DNA of 64,000 nucleotides from Arcuatula senhousia (Eukaryota; Mollusca; Bivalvia; Mytilida; Mytilidae), in contig OZ020311.1 in the NCBI GenBank assembly GCA_963971305.1, positions 7,254,001 to 7,318,000 on the forward strand. Direction: 5' to 3'. Below are positions 1 to 11,889 of this stretch, one piece after another. The notes beneath the pieces were generated by a model. It had not been told where the DNA came from, did no database searches, and worked only from the letters and a program-made list of their open reading frames with translations. A program made the translations under genes and the position numbers. Position 1 is the first letter of the stretch, and each line of letters opens with the position of its first letter.

Positions 1-104
1 GTTCAAGTTGGTTATATTATTTGTATTGAAGTTAGTAGGTACATGTATAAAGCAAATTTATAAAAGGATTTAGCAAAGTCACAAAAAACTAAATTTTGAC
101 TCTT

Positions 105-192
105 ATTTTCTGTGCAGCGCACAGAAATTTCCAGGAAATTCTTTAAAAATATATAATTTTTGTGTTAAATTCCTGTGCGCGGCACAGAAAAT
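105..192. repeat. Short palindrome
   Basis: Arms of ~24 bp (TTTTCTGTGCAGCGCACAG and its inverse ending CACAGAAAA) with two mismatches, around an AT-rich loop. Nothing gene-like was seen in the rest of 1-490. Confidence 0.7.
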
Positions 193-489
193 GACTCTAA
201 AAATTCACTTTTTTTTTAACTGCTGAAAAAAGCTAAATTCCATCTTTGATAATTATTCCAATTTTAAATAATACACTGTTAATAGATGAATTAGTTTATT
301 TATAAGTAATTTATATGATAATTCAATTTCTCTGCTGGAGCCACCAGGGGACGGTAGTTAAGAATTCTTTTGAATTCTCCCTGTGCCTTATCCAATAGAG
401 AAAGAGTTTTACTCCAAGATATGACTTTTTTTTTAAATATAGTAGTAGTCTCTTTAGTTTTAATTTTCTCAGGAAAATACCTTAGTATA

Positions 490-1010
490 TAGTTAAAGTA
501 GGGGTCCCCTATGGTGGAATTTTTTTTCAGGTCTGTCGATCATCTACTTCCTGTTTGACAAGCTGACTTTTTTCACTCAATTTTCAGGGTAGAAGATTTT
601 TGTCACAGATTTCTCAGCACCTATTAATTGTAGGCATTTGATATTTGGTATGTAGCTTCAGGTAGGGGTCCCATATTGTGGGAGACTACTTTTTCAGATC
701 TGTCAATCAACTACTTCCTGTTAAACGAGCTGACTAAGATTTTTTTCTCTAAATTTTCAGGGTTGAAAATTTTCGTCACAGATTTCTCAACAACTATTAA
801 TCATAGTCTATGTAGCTTTAGGAGTCCCATATGGCGGGATTATACATATTCAGGTCTGTCACTTTTTACTTCCTGTTTAACAAGCTGACTTCGAAAGACA
901 ACAGCTCTGACTCTTTTATTCCTAACTTGAAATAGATGATCTTTGTCCTTAAAGTGGATACGTGGGGTATGTGAGCCTGCTCACTAAGGTTCTTTCATAT
1001 TGATAATGTA
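490..1010 (+). repeat. Dispersed repeat family R1, copy 1
   Basis: Three ~160 bp units with GTAGGGGTCCC, GGTCTGTC, CTACTTCCTGTT and TTTCTCAGCA words, then a tail (TTATTCCTAACT, GATTCTTTCAT-like). The same order recurs at 59525-60115. The left edge is not defined. Confidence 0.7.
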
Positions 1011-1055
1011 TTCTGTTGCTTAATGTGTAATTGACAATATGTTATATATTTTCAG

Positions 1056-4000
1056 GTGAAAAGGATTGCACAACAGTCATGTTTATGTATCAGAATGATG
1101 AAAACAGAACCAGGAATTCCACGGCGGCCATTACAGACTCCAAGGACTAAATCGGATGTACCACAGATGAAAGAAAAACTTTTATATGAAGGAGGCCTAA
1201 TTCTATTGGTAAAGTAAAAAAGAATATGTAAATAAAATACACAGTAGTATTAACCATTTACATACCATTAAACAGTCATCATTTTTTTTCAGGTTATAAA
1301 TTTTATTCAATATACATGAAAGAGGATACTGGGGTTTAATTTTTATTATTCGTGGGGTATCAATTTTTGTGGTTTTCATGGGTGGCTTTCACTGACGAAA
1401 TTTGATATTCTAATGATAAGGAAAAGTAACATTACTTTGTATGCAGCAAACTTCAGAACCACAAATTCAAGAATCCACGAACTTATTCTTTTTCTCCAAA
1501 CCATGAAAGTTAGTACCTATTAAAATAAAGTAAATGAAGTTACATGTAAAGGAAATATTTCATTTTGAAAAAAAAAAAACAACCAAAACTATTTTTTTGA
1601 ATAAATGAATAATACAATATTCCACACTGATCAACCTAATTTTGGTAATCTATAGCTGAAAAAATAAGATAAATTGTTGTGATCACATGTATAAAGAGTG
1701 TTCTGCATGGTTTTACATTGGACAGTCAGCTTTGATGGTGGAGATAAGAAGACTACCCTGAAGAAACCACCTTGGACAGGTAACTTACAAACCTAACTAC
1801 ACTTGGACAGGTGCTTTAGCTTAAGCTGTTTTGGTACTTTATTAAACCAGCTTCAACCTTTAATTACTATATCGATTGGTTGGAAGCAGTGTTCAAACTT
1901 CATCTGCATCATGTGCATTGGTAATTTTCAAGTGGTTGATAGTGGGATATTTCAATCAGTGCCTAAGACCACCACTTTAGAACCCCTGGCTAATATTTTA
2001 ATGAATCTCCTAGGTTATTCCTGTAACAACATTTTGTCTTGGTGTCTGGCAAGTGAAAAGACGTAAGCGAAAACTGGAAATAATTGACCATTTGGAAGAC
2101 AAGACAGTTAGTGATCCAGTTCCACTTCCAAGTCAGTAAGTTAATGTTTACTTTTAAGAGCAACAATTTTAAGGCATTTAGTTAAAATTCACTTTATTAA
2201 TTTATTGTCTAGTCAGTATGCACCCTACCAATTTATTGCCTAGTCACCATGAAGGCTACTGCTTAGTCAGTTTGAAAGCTAATAATTCACTGGCTTAGTC
2301 AGTTTGGAAGCTACAAGTTTAATGGATTGTCATTTTGGAAGCTTCCAGTTTACTGCATTTTCAGTATGGACTAAACAACAAAATTTTCTGCTTAGTCATT
2401 TTGGAAGCTAACAATTTACTGCTCAGTCAGCATGGAGCTACCAATAAACTGCTTGGTCTGTTTGGAAGCTACCAGTTTACTGCTTAGTCAGCATGGAAGC
2501 AACCCATTAACTGCTTAGTTAATTTTTAAGGAACCAGTTTACTGCTTAATCATATTAGAAGCTACCAGTTTATTGCATTGTCAGTATGAAAGCTACAAAT
2601 TAAATGCCTTGTCAGTTTGGAATCTACCACTTTACTGTTCAGTGAGCATGGAAGCTACAAATAAACTGCTCAGTCAGCATGGAAGCTTCCAATAAACTGC
2701 TCAGTCAGTATGGAAGCTACCAATAAACTGCTCAGTCAGTATTAAAGAGATACTGAGAGCGTTGGCATTGGCATCCACTTACAGGCGATGATTAAGGTCC
2801 ATAACCAATTACTGACATGTGCAACATCAACCATATTGGTATGGTAGGTACACCTAGTGATGTTGAATACAATGCATGCTTCAGATGCTGGCTGTGACCT
2901 ATATTTTCTTCATTGATAATCATTTATAGATGATTAACTGATGCATAAAATTATTAATATTGAAGCACCAATTTATCTCTAAAATTTGTTAACGTTTTGT
3001 TACAATCCTTACCAATAACATAATTTTTTTTTTGCAAATATGATCATTGCTAAACAGTTTCTTGAACCAGACCAATGTTCTGTACAATGTATATGATATT
3101 AATATGATCATATGGTACTGTATGATATGAGTACTCATTGTCATATTCCATTTTATATGTTGTTTTGTTTAATATGTTGTTTTAATGAGGGCCTCAGGAA
3201 AGATAAGTTTTGTTAGCTAACTGTGTTACCCTCTTTACGTGTAGATAAAGAATTTACTAACTTGCTTACTAACATGACTACATGTAATAGTTAAAATCAA
3301 TTCCTGCTAACAGACAACTACCACATCAACCAAAGTGGCATGTTAGGTGTACCTAAGGCTGCTTAGCAAGATGCATAGTTCAGATGCTGGCTGTGACCTT
3401 CTTTTTCTACATGGATGAGCACTTAAAATTTTTAAAAGTCATTGTCAATTCCTACTTATAAGTGACATTAATGCATAACCAGGTGAGCTACGAAATCAAT
3501 AGATTACTTATGTTCAATTATATATTATAAAGTTATTGGCAACAAGTCGAACTAAATAGTAGAAATAATAAGCTTTTTGTTCTTTTTACAGATTAGATGA
3601 CATTTATGACTTAGAATATCAGAGTGTTAAAGTACGAGGGACGTTTGAACATGAGAAATCAATATTTATGGGACCTCGGTCAAACATGACAAATTTAAAA
3701 ACCTCACCAGGTGGCCACAGTGGCAGTATGATATCTGGGCCTAAGATAATGGGAGGCTATATAATCACTCCGTTTAAATTGGCCGATAGAGAGTAAGTGA
3801 CATTAGTTAGTCCACAGGATTCCCCACATGGGATTGAAAGGACGTGTTAGAACATTGAATTGGCTTCATTGCTCTACAATATTTGGGTCTACCTTTGAAA
3901 TTAGACTACATTCCATAAGATTATGGAGTTGCTACTTATAAAATGTTTTGCAACTACTAGCAAAATATAGACAAATAGCATTGATGGACACAACTCCACT

Positions 4001-7000
4001 GAGACCTCTCAATGCATTTTGAAGAAATTTTGTAGAATAGCTTGTCATGTTGCAATGCCATTTTGATTCGACAAATTTTATACGAGTTATGGGACTTATT
4101 GACTGTGCACAACTCCTCTGAGATCTCTTTAATAAGGGATTTTGATGAAGTTTAGTAGGATTGTTTGTCATGATGTGTAGTCGATCATATCACAACGCTG
4201 TAACGATTCGTCAAATTTTATATGAGTTATTGGACTCCATCCACTTTGGTCATTTTAGGTCATAGGAACACTTTGTGGGTGCAACATTTCTGAGACCACG
4301 CAAGGGTATTTGATGAAATTTTGTAGGATTGTTTGTCATGATATGTAGTTGATTACATTGCACCACCATTTTGATTCGACAAATTTTAGTAAATTCTCAG
4401 CTTTATTGCTAGTGTGGGAGACATTGGCTAGGTGTAGCCATTTTGTCGAAGTTCTATATGTTGATATATATATGATGCGCAGCAATCATTTTGGTAAAAC
4501 ACATACATTTCTTTTTATTGCAGAGCAACTATTATTGTAAATAGAGGATGGTGTTCTAATAAAGACAGAGAGCATTATATGAAAGCAGGTATTGAGGTAT
4601 GTCAAAATTTTATATTGATTCAAACAACTGGGTTCTCCTTCATCTGATATAAATCTAATTAATTTGATGAAAATAATCAGTACTACAAAATTTTCTTCTG
4701 GTATTTTTAACCCTCTTGCTGCCAAAGGGACAAATGTGTCCACTACCGGTTCGCTGCCAAAGGGACATATGTGTCCACTACCGGCTCACTGCCAAAAGGA
4801 CAAATGTGTCCACTACCAGTTTTTTGCTGCCACATGGACATATGTTTCCATAGGACAAAATCATCAAATGCAGCTATCATTCCTTATAATTTAACACACC
4901 AGTTCAAAATACAGACTTTTATAATAACTAATAAACAATATTGACAAAAATAAAAATGTTGTTTTCATGCATTGTTTCCGTAGCAATGACAAAATTAAAA
5001 AAAAGACATCACATTTTATCGAAGATATTGCAATGTAAAAACATTGTGGTTTTGGCGATGTCATACAAAATTTTTATCCGGCAGCAAGAGGGTTAAAAGA
5101 TTACAAAATTTTGAACTACTTTTGACACGCATGTCATCTATATAATACTAAACAAATATGCTAAAAGTTAAAAGGTCAATGTAATTTAGAACTTGATGAA
5201 GACCAAATAAAAACCAAGTTTGGAAAGAGATTTAAGGATAGCCAGGGAGTGAAATACTCCTTAGATAACCATTAAAATTTTGTGTTGTCAACACATATCC
5301 AGTGATTTTTCTAGCGCTCGTCACTTTCGTCATTGGCGAAAAGATATTTTATTTGACGAAAATTTTTCAAACCAATTTCGCCACTTTAATTTTCGAAAAT
5401 GTAGGAAATTCTCGTCCTTTTTTACGATAATCAGTTAAATCTTTCGTCATTTCCGTGTAATTCAAATTGACAACAGATTTTACAATGAAGCCCTATTGAT
5501 TTATGACCCAAGCTGTCTGCATAAACACCTGGAGGCCGGATATGTTTTTACAGTTAATTAACTCAAACTGTAACTGTTAATTGGTTTAAATGAGTCATAA
5601 TAACAGGTGCTTGACCATCGCTGATTGATTTTCAAATCAATCATGAATGAAATATACTTGACCAATCAGGAGAAAGTTTATTTTTATATCAGCTGAAAAA
5701 TATTGATTTGTTTGTCAACCCACGTGCTCTGACCATGTTGACAAAATAAAAATTCTTGTGTAAATATCACAAAAACTTAGAAGTAAATATAGATGAAAGG
5801 ATTTACCTTCATGAAACTATTTTATTAAGAACATCCTGTAATCCAAAAACATCCTTTTTCATGCATTAGAAGGAGATTCTGCAGATGAAAAGAACTTTGT
5901 TTACATTTTTACGATCTCCTTCTTCCTTTTATTACCCTCCTTAGATAGGAGCACCTCCATTTCAGCGGAGGTGTAGTGGAGTTCCAATGATTTTGAGTTA
6001 AGAAATTGTTTTGTTTTGTTTAATAACCTCGAGCCACCTTAACACTAAACTAAATTTGTAGAGCTCCTTTATAGGACATGAAGGGTGTTCTGTTTTGTTG
6101 TCTGTATATTCCTCTTTTTAGGGACCACCAGTCACTTATCATTACCATTATGAAAATGTTAAAACAAAAACAAAACTGCTTCTTCAAATGAGAAAAAAAA
6201 GAGAGACTTTATGTGTGCTTATAGCTTTCTATGAGCATGTTAAACTTGATGAGTAATACATATTTTCCCTTAATTTGTAAAAAAGGGTGGTGGGGGTGTT
6301 ATCATTTTGTTATGCCTATAAGATATTAAAAGCAAAGAATCTGCAGTACATTAAGTATGCTTGAAAGAGGAAAAATCAATTCAACAAATGGTTTGATATA
6401 TTTTATTGAACATGATAATAACTGTTGTAATCTGTGTCCTGTCCATGGTACTGAAATTATAATATACATAGCTATAACCTGCACATATAGAAATTCAAGT
6501 ATTGGTATTTTTGCTTCAACCAGACTGCTAGAAGCAAACATATTATGGATTATTTGGTCGCACATTTTGGTCGACCGCTAAAGTGACTAAAGCCCTCAAA
6601 ATCCTGGAAAAAACCCTGCATATCCCCTTTACGTAAACAAGAGTTTCTTATGTGTTCAATGGCAAAGACTCACACATAACTCTTGTTAACTGTTGTTAAA
6701 TGGTGTAATGTACATGTTAAAAATATAATTGTGTCAATATTATTATGGATATATTGCAAAACCATATAGAGGGAAATTTTCATGGTGTGCAAATTTTGCG
6801 ATTTCATTCCAAATGACTAAGTTGTTATATATGCTGACATTTATTTTCGCAATTTAATAATATTCTTAAAACAAATTTATGTTGATTCTATTTTACGCGG
6901 GTTCTAAATCTCGCAACAGAGTATTGGTTGGGAATATAGCAAAAATAAGAACCTCGCAAAAATTTCCCGCTATACGGTAATTCATTAAGAACCTTAATAT

Positions 7001-10000
7001 CATGAATATGTTCATCATAAATTGATTGTGTTATTGGAAAGAATTCATATTGGATTTCTTATCCAGTAATGCATTAAACACATTGAGGCATCATAAATAC
7101 ACTGTCACTCACTGTGAAGTGCTTGGAATCAATTTCATCACTTGTTGCTGATAAATTGTCACTGAGAAAGCTCTAAATCAGTTCAAAATAGCAAACAGGA
7201 AAAAGAATGAAAACAACTTGTCTCATGTTATTAAAAGGTGTTTTTAGATCTTTCATGTTTTTAAGTACCTATCATTTTGCATCATGGTAATTTGTGCCAC
7301 ACTCTTGTATTACATATAAGTGTAACAGCCTTTTATTTGTTGTAGCCCTCGGGTGAAACTGATTTAATTGGTGTAGTAAGAAAAAGTGAAAGGGTATGTA
7401 CTTTATCTAATAATAGTGAATTGATGTGTACCATTTTTTGTTTGCCCAACCTATGGAAGCACAGGGCATGTAGAGTTTGGGTCTGTTCGTTCATCTTTCA
7501 TCTGTCCATATGCACCAAATCAGACTTTGTCTTTAGGTTTCAGTTCCTTTTCCATGTAGAAAATATGCTATCATTATAAAACTAAATGCATATATGCAAC
7601 AAAAAATGAACATACCTAAGTCACCTTTACATTTAACCTGTCCCGTCATCTTTATAATTCAGGATTGTAGAAAAAACAAACATTTTGTGAAGACGGACAG
7701 CATGTCTTCTTGACCTTTAATCAGTGACATATAGAATATTATGTACTTTCCTTTTTTGATACTATCTATATCTAGAAGAGTGTCAGATGAGTCCGGTAGA
7801 ACGAGTCTGATACGAGAATAGATGTAGATAGTATCAAAAAGGAAAGTAAATAATATTCTTTTTATCGGTAATTTTATAAAAAAAAACACAATAACGTCAC
7901 ATGAGGTCACAAATTACGTCACATTTAATCACAATAAATCACAGTTATTAAGTGCTCCCATCTGATATTTTCTTGTATCACGGACCGTCGATGATACTAG
8001 AAATATCAGGCAGATGAGATCAAAGGAAAAAGCTGCTAATTACGATAAAAGTTTGAATTGATATTTCTTGATCTTTTGACATATCATAGGTATTCTCAAG
8101 TAACTTTTTTTATTCTATAAAGTTCATACAATACAATCAAAGGCAACCCTATGTTGATATGAATTTTACATTGTAAATCTATTAATTTCAGAGAACCACT
8201 TTCACACCAAAAAACAAACCCGAAAGAGACCAGTGGCATCACAGAGATGTTGACCTGATGGCAGAAAGACTGGGAGCAGTACCAGTATTCCTAGATGCTA
8301 GTATAAGTAAGATATTATGAATCTGCTTAAGGCAAGGGATCGTTCCTGTTAGATGTTGCATTAAGTTTAAGTAAGATATTATGAATCTGCTTAAGGCAAG
8401 GGATAGTTCCTGTTAGATGTTGTATTAAGTATAAGTGAGATTTTATGAATCTTATTCATGTTAACACTATTGCAGTTTAAAAGTATTGACAAACACTCCC
8501 TAAGGTTATATTCTCTCTCCCTTAGATTTGATATCTGTCCTCAAATTTTTTCCAGATGAAAACTGGGCAATGCTTCAATGAATCTGAATAAGGTTTTGTG
8601 CTGTCATTTTCATACATGCATAGCCTGGTGCCCTTATGTACTGTTTATAGCCAATTAAATGCTTCATTCCCCAAAGCTGAACAGGAACTTATCAAGGTAC
8701 TTTGGGGAACTGTTGCTTAATCTATCTATAGAATTTTGTAATAATAGAAGTTAATCTTTTTGATCAGTTAAACTCTCACTTTCATTGAAAATGGAAACTA
8801 CTCAAAGGTAGATGATTTTTACCTGAAGGAAAAAAACTCCTATCTCTGAGAGAAATTGCTATTATCTATGATTTTTGCAACTAAATAATTTTCTTTTATG
8901 AATCTAATGTTTTAAACAACTCTTTGACATTTATTTTGCACATTTTCTTTTGTATAAATACCATTTTGAGCTATTTTGCCAATATGAAATTTTCAACAGG
9001 TAATCTTTTATACTAGGAAAATTTTTCCTTCATACAACAAGATAATCTCCTCTCCATATTTGTTAGTTTAAACTAATTAGAGAGATCAACTTCTATTGTA
9101 ACACATTCAATAGGAGGATTAAGTACAGGTACTCCAAAGTACCTTGGTGAGTCCCTGTTCAGCTTGGGGTACTTAAACATCTGATTGGCTATAATACAAT
9201 CAAATAAATGTTTTATATGAAAGAATTCCAACAAAATTCAAGAAATGTTTTTTGTATGCATATGTTCACTTGTAAAATTGCTTTGTTCAATGTGACTGCA
9301 TCACATAATGGGACATTATAAAATTTTGTTTTTTATCTTTCAGAAAGTACAATACATAATGGTCCAATAGGAGGACAAACATTTGTAAATGTCAGTAATG
9401 ATCATGCATCCTATATATTTACATGGTAAGCTACAGTACACAGTAAATGAAAAACAAAACAAAAAACACATTGAGTTCAGCTACTTTGAAATAACTTTCA
9501 AGCACTATAAAGGTAGTATTGGCTTGATTTCACGCTTGGGAGTAAAAGATCTGGGTTATAAATGGTGACTGTCAGGGGGCAGGCAACGTGCAGGCGGGAA
9601 AGAACTTTTCTTAACAGTTTTCTCAGCAACTACTTATCACAGCACAGTCACTTGATATTTGTTATACAGCATCAATGTGGGAACCAATTTCAGGTCTGTT
9701 GCTCACTTACTTCCTGTTTTACGAATTCCGGCCATTTTTACTGAAGTTTTGAGGGAAAATAAACTAGCAGATTTTTTCCTAGTCAAGTTGTGAAGTACCT
9801 ACTTACACCCAACACCATCTTTTAAAAAATCATAGCTGGACAATACTCAAATTTACCCTTATTATGAAGGAAAAATTGCCTCTCCCATGTGAAATTAGAT
9901 AACACAAAATAAGAATAATTTTTAATGACAGATTAAAAGAAAAACAAACATAGAAATAAATTCATCAATAAAGTGAAAAATATGTCTCCCCCCCCTCATA

Positions 10001-10914
10001 TACTGTGGATTCATTTATTTTTCGTGGGTATCAATTTTCGTGGATAAGTTAATGAATTCTGAATTCTGCAGCATGCAGATCAATGTTATATTTCCTTTTC
10101 GTGGGGGATCCAATTTAGTGGGTCAAGTCAACCAACGAAAACCACGAAAATTTACACCCCACAAATAATAATGACAGTATGTTTTTTTTTGTCTCACCCC
10201 ACTCTAGTTGGGAGACATTGTTTTTGTCTAGTCCCTCCGTCTGTTCATTACAAAGTTTTTCAGTGCAACACTTCTAAAACTACTGAACATTATTCAACAA
10301 AACTTTGTATGTACGGGTAAGAAGGACACTTTATGTAGTTGTGCATGTAACAAGGAAATTTTTATTCACTACTGGGTAATTTTTGTGGGACTTATGGCCC
10401 ATTGAAGTTAAAAATTTCCTAAAAATCTCATTTATCATCTTGTCAGCCCAACTCCTTTGAAACACTGAACCAACTTCAATGAAACTTGGTATGTAGAAAG
10501 GACACCTTATGTAGTTGTGCATATTGCTAGGAGTTTTGGGAATTATGGTTCTTTGAACTTCGAAATTTGCTGAAAATCCCCATTAACATCTTGTCAGCAC
10601 AACTACTCTGAAACCACTCATCTGAATTCAATGAATCTTGGTACGTAAGAAGGGCAACTTATGTAGTTGTTCATATTAATGTTTCAACTTGTAATTTGGG
10701 GGAAACAGGGGGGAGGGAGACATCGTTTTCCTTTGCAGGCTTTCTAAATCAGCCATCACTGGCTGGCTATGGTATAGAAGATGCATAATTTGCTTTCTTT
10801 TCCAGGTTTTCTTTATCAGCTATCACAGGCTGGCTCTGGTATAGACGGTTCATTCGTTCAACATCTTCAAACAAACTGGTAATGGAACTTTATCAGCAGA
10901 GGAAAACATTCTGA
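1056..10914 (+). CDS. SURF1: SURF1, cytochrome c oxidase assembly factor (5' end missing)
   Basis: SURF1 acts in the mitochondrial inner membrane in early assembly of cytochrome c oxidase (complex IV), around heme a insertion into COX1. Eight exons join in frame with GT-AG introns: 1056-1208, 2014-2135, 3592-3792, 4524-4596, 7346-7393, 8192-8306, 9344-9425, 10806-10914 (TGA 10912-10914). They encode 300 residues. Family landmarks seen: first membrane segment followed by GVWQVKRRKRKLEII, then PVPLPSQ, the LEYQSVKVRGTFEH block, IIVNRGW, DLIGVVRKSE, GPIGGQTFVNV, and the C-terminal membrane segment FSLSAITGWLWYRRFIR. The first visible exon begins after an acceptor (TTTTCAG) and is rich in K/R, so the mitochondrial presequence lies in an exon upstream of the window or unrecognised in 1-1055. 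Introns hold minisatellites, MITEs and hairpins. Identification is firm; exon borders rest on frame and splice signals. Confidence 0.95.
1334..1545 (-). mobile_element. Degenerate copy of MITE family R2
   Basis: Shares TTCGTGGGGTATCAATTTT and the AATCCACGAACTTAT-like words with the R2 copies at 10001, 14877 and 61366, but in inverse orientation and with eroded ends. Confidence 0.55.
2180..2750 (+). repeat. Minisatellite in SURF1 intron
   Basis: About 15 imperfect units of ~37 bp built on CTGCTTAGTCAGTATGGAAG followed by CTACCAGTTTA. Units differ by single bases, and the array decays at its left end. Confidence 0.9.
2790..3430 (+). repeat. Duplicated intronic segment in SURF1
   Basis: Two diverged copies (about 2806-2925 and 3308-3420) share CATCAACCA, the GGTGTACCTA-like word and CAGATGCTGGCTGTGACCT. 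The rest of 2750-3590 shows nothing further. Confidence 0.5.
3950..4395 (+). repeat. Diverged ~115-170 bp tandem repeat in SURF1 intron
   Basis: Three copies of a block with TTTTGTAG(A/G)AT, GCTTGTCATG or GTTTGTCATGAT, and CATTTTGATTCGACAAATTTTA (split across variants), near 4020, 4145 and 4310. Non-coding. Confidence 0.6.
4707..5096. mobile_element. piggyBac-type MITE with internal tandem repeat
   Basis: TTAA (4707-4710), then CCCTCTTGCTGCC; the right end is GGCAGCAAGAGGG, then TTAA (5093-5096). A 13 bp perfect TIR and a TTAA target duplication are typical of piggyBac-derived elements. Internally there are three ~36 bp units with GCTGCCAAAGGGACA and TGTGTCCACTACC. No transposase. Confidence 0.85.
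5097..7345. other. Intronic sequence of SURF1, no feature recognised
   Basis: AT-rich intron between exons ending at 4596 and starting at 7346. Scattered fragments of dispersed repeats (TTCGCCACTTT-like words near 5370, a TCGACCGCTAAAGTGAC stretch near 6571) but no coherent gene, RNA or complete element. Confidence 0.6.
7734..7858. repeat. Long hairpin in SURF1 intron
   Basis: Arms 7734-7774 and 7819-7858 are near-perfect inverse copies (ACTTTCCTTTTTTGATACTA against its complement), separated by ~44 bp containing a weaker inner palindrome (GTGTCAGA and GTCTGATAC). Probably a foldback/MITE-like insertion. Confidence 0.85.
7959..8015. repeat. Second hairpin in the same SURF1 intron
   Basis: CATCTGATATTTTCTTGTAT and the inverse ATACTAGAAATATCAGGCAG form arms with a small bulge around CGGACCGTCGA. 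Confidence 0.7.
8299..8445 (+). repeat. 64 bp tandem duplication of the SURF1 exon 7 donor region
   Basis: The real donor at 8307 (ATAA|GTAAG) is repeated at 8371 (TTAA|GTAAG) and 8435 (ATAA|GTGAG), with near-identical sequence between (GATATTATGAATCTGCTTAA). Only about seven exon bases are included in the unit. Confidence 0.85.
8446..9343 (+). other. SURF1 intron 7 remainder
   Basis: Between the duplicated donor region and exon 8 (9344). A ~500 bp inverted pair is suggested by CAGGAACT...AAGGTACTTTGGGGAA near 8680 and TACTCCAAAGTACCTTGGTG near 9130; otherwise nothing recognised. Confidence 0.4.
9500..9745 (+). repeat. Dispersed repeat family R3, copy 1
   Basis: Words GTAACAGTTTTCTCAGCAAC-like, TATACAGCATCA, TCAGGTCTGTTGCTCA and TACTTCCTGTTTTAC. 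Other copies are 25905-26150 (inverse) and 60490-60720. Confidence 0.75.
10001..10179 (+). mobile_element. MITE family R2, copy in SURF1 intron
   Basis: Begins TACTGTGGATTCATTTATT and ends with AATAATAATGACAGTA, imperfect TIRs with TA at both ends. Internal TTCGTGGGTATCAATTTTCG and CCACGAAAATT words. Confidence 0.8.
10195..10735 (+). repeat. Dispersed repeat family R4 with tandem core
   Basis: Starts near TTGGGAGACATTG and ends GGGAGGGAGACATCG. Three ~155-170 bp units each contain CTTATGTAGTTGT(G/T)CAT and AACTTCRATGAAACTTGGTA-like words. Confidence 0.7.
10736..10782 (+). pseudogene. Partial copy of the start of SURF1 exon 9
   Basis: Just upstream of the true last exon (10806) lies a similar stretch with its own acceptor (TTTGCAG at 10732-10738). 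Read in the exon 9 frame it gives SKSAITGWLWYRR, the conserved second membrane segment. Continuing that frame diverges and stops, so it would encode an altered C-terminus; most likely a decaying tandem duplicate. Confidence 0.8.
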
Positions 10915-11064
10915 GTGGGACTGTTTTAATGTTAAATATTGTTGAAATTGTTAAATTTTTTATAAACTTTTCAATCATGATAAGTAGCATATGTTATACA
11001 TGTGCAGGAAACACAGAACACAGTACCTATGGTGCAGTAATTTAACCTTTTGACTTTTCAACTG
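10915..11064 (+). other. Proximal SURF1 3' UTR
   Basis: Unique AT-rich sequence after the SURF1 stop. The first clear AATAAA is at 11654-11659, beyond the R5 repeat, so the 3' UTR either contains that repeat or uses a variant signal. Confidence 0.4.
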
Positions 11065-11415
11065 TTTATGTGTCAGGGGCATAAAGTTTTACTCATGTCA
11101 GTCCATATGTCCTTCCATACAACTTAATATCAGAAACATCATGAATATGATTAGAAAATCCACAGGGTGGTTCAGTATGAGAAACACATTCTTAAGCAAC
11201 TTTCAGACCTGTCAAACTTCTACTTACAATTTAGGACTGGGACGATAATTAAGGTCATGCTTTTCTCAGAAACTGTACATGAGAATGAGTTGAAATTAAG
11301 GAGAATGGTTCAGTGTGACAAACTGTTCATACTAATAAGTGACTTTCAGACTTTCTGTTTTGGGTCCTAAGCAGGGGCATCTGTGTTCTATGGACAGATA
11401 TTCCTTCTTTATTTT
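11065..11415 (+). repeat. Dispersed repeat family R5, copy 1
   Basis: Ends GGGGCATAAAGTTTTACTCATG and GCAGGGGCATCTGTG...ATTCCTTCTTTATTTT; inner words AAACTGTACATGAGAATGA and GGTTCAGT(A/G)TGA. Related copies at 37275-37665 and 39222-39622. Confidence 0.75.
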
Positions 11416-11889
11416 AGAGACCCTTTGATGAGTTTTGAGTAACCAAAATATGTGCCAGATCCATTAAAAAATTTGTTGTTACATGTAATATATTTGGGTT
11501 AAAAATTGTGCTTCATGTTCATATGAACTATTTCAATCATTGAAATTATACCAATGTATACCCCTGGTACCCTGAACAAGGTGTGATGTTAAATAACATC
11601 ATAAGGTGCCTATTGTAAATTTGTTTATGAAAAAGTTGTTATTACTGTGATAAAATAAACATTTAATACTTTATGAAATTATTTGTATGAAATTTGAATA
11701 ATCCAGAGGTTGTGAAACTTATTTAAAATTCATTACTAATTATTTGCAGTGAATAGTGGGCAACCCCTGTCTCATAGATTGATATTTTTTTTTCACAAAG
11801 TTGAAAATTCTTAAATATCATTGACCAAACATGTAGTACCAACATGTAAAAATTAACACTAACCAAAGTTGTTATGTTGCCTGCAAGGT

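Noticed and set aside
1724..1779. Possible extra SURF1 exon (AG before, GTAACTT after)
   Set aside because: In the phase needed to join the flanking exons it contains a stop, and the flanking exons already join to give the conserved family sequence.
7770..7820. Possible hammerhead ribozyme (GATGAGTCC ... CGAGTCTGA in the hairpin loop)
   Set aside because: The required CTGATGA core is CAGATGA here and there is no GAAA element in place; the inverse strand also fails. It is better explained as the loop of a palindrome.
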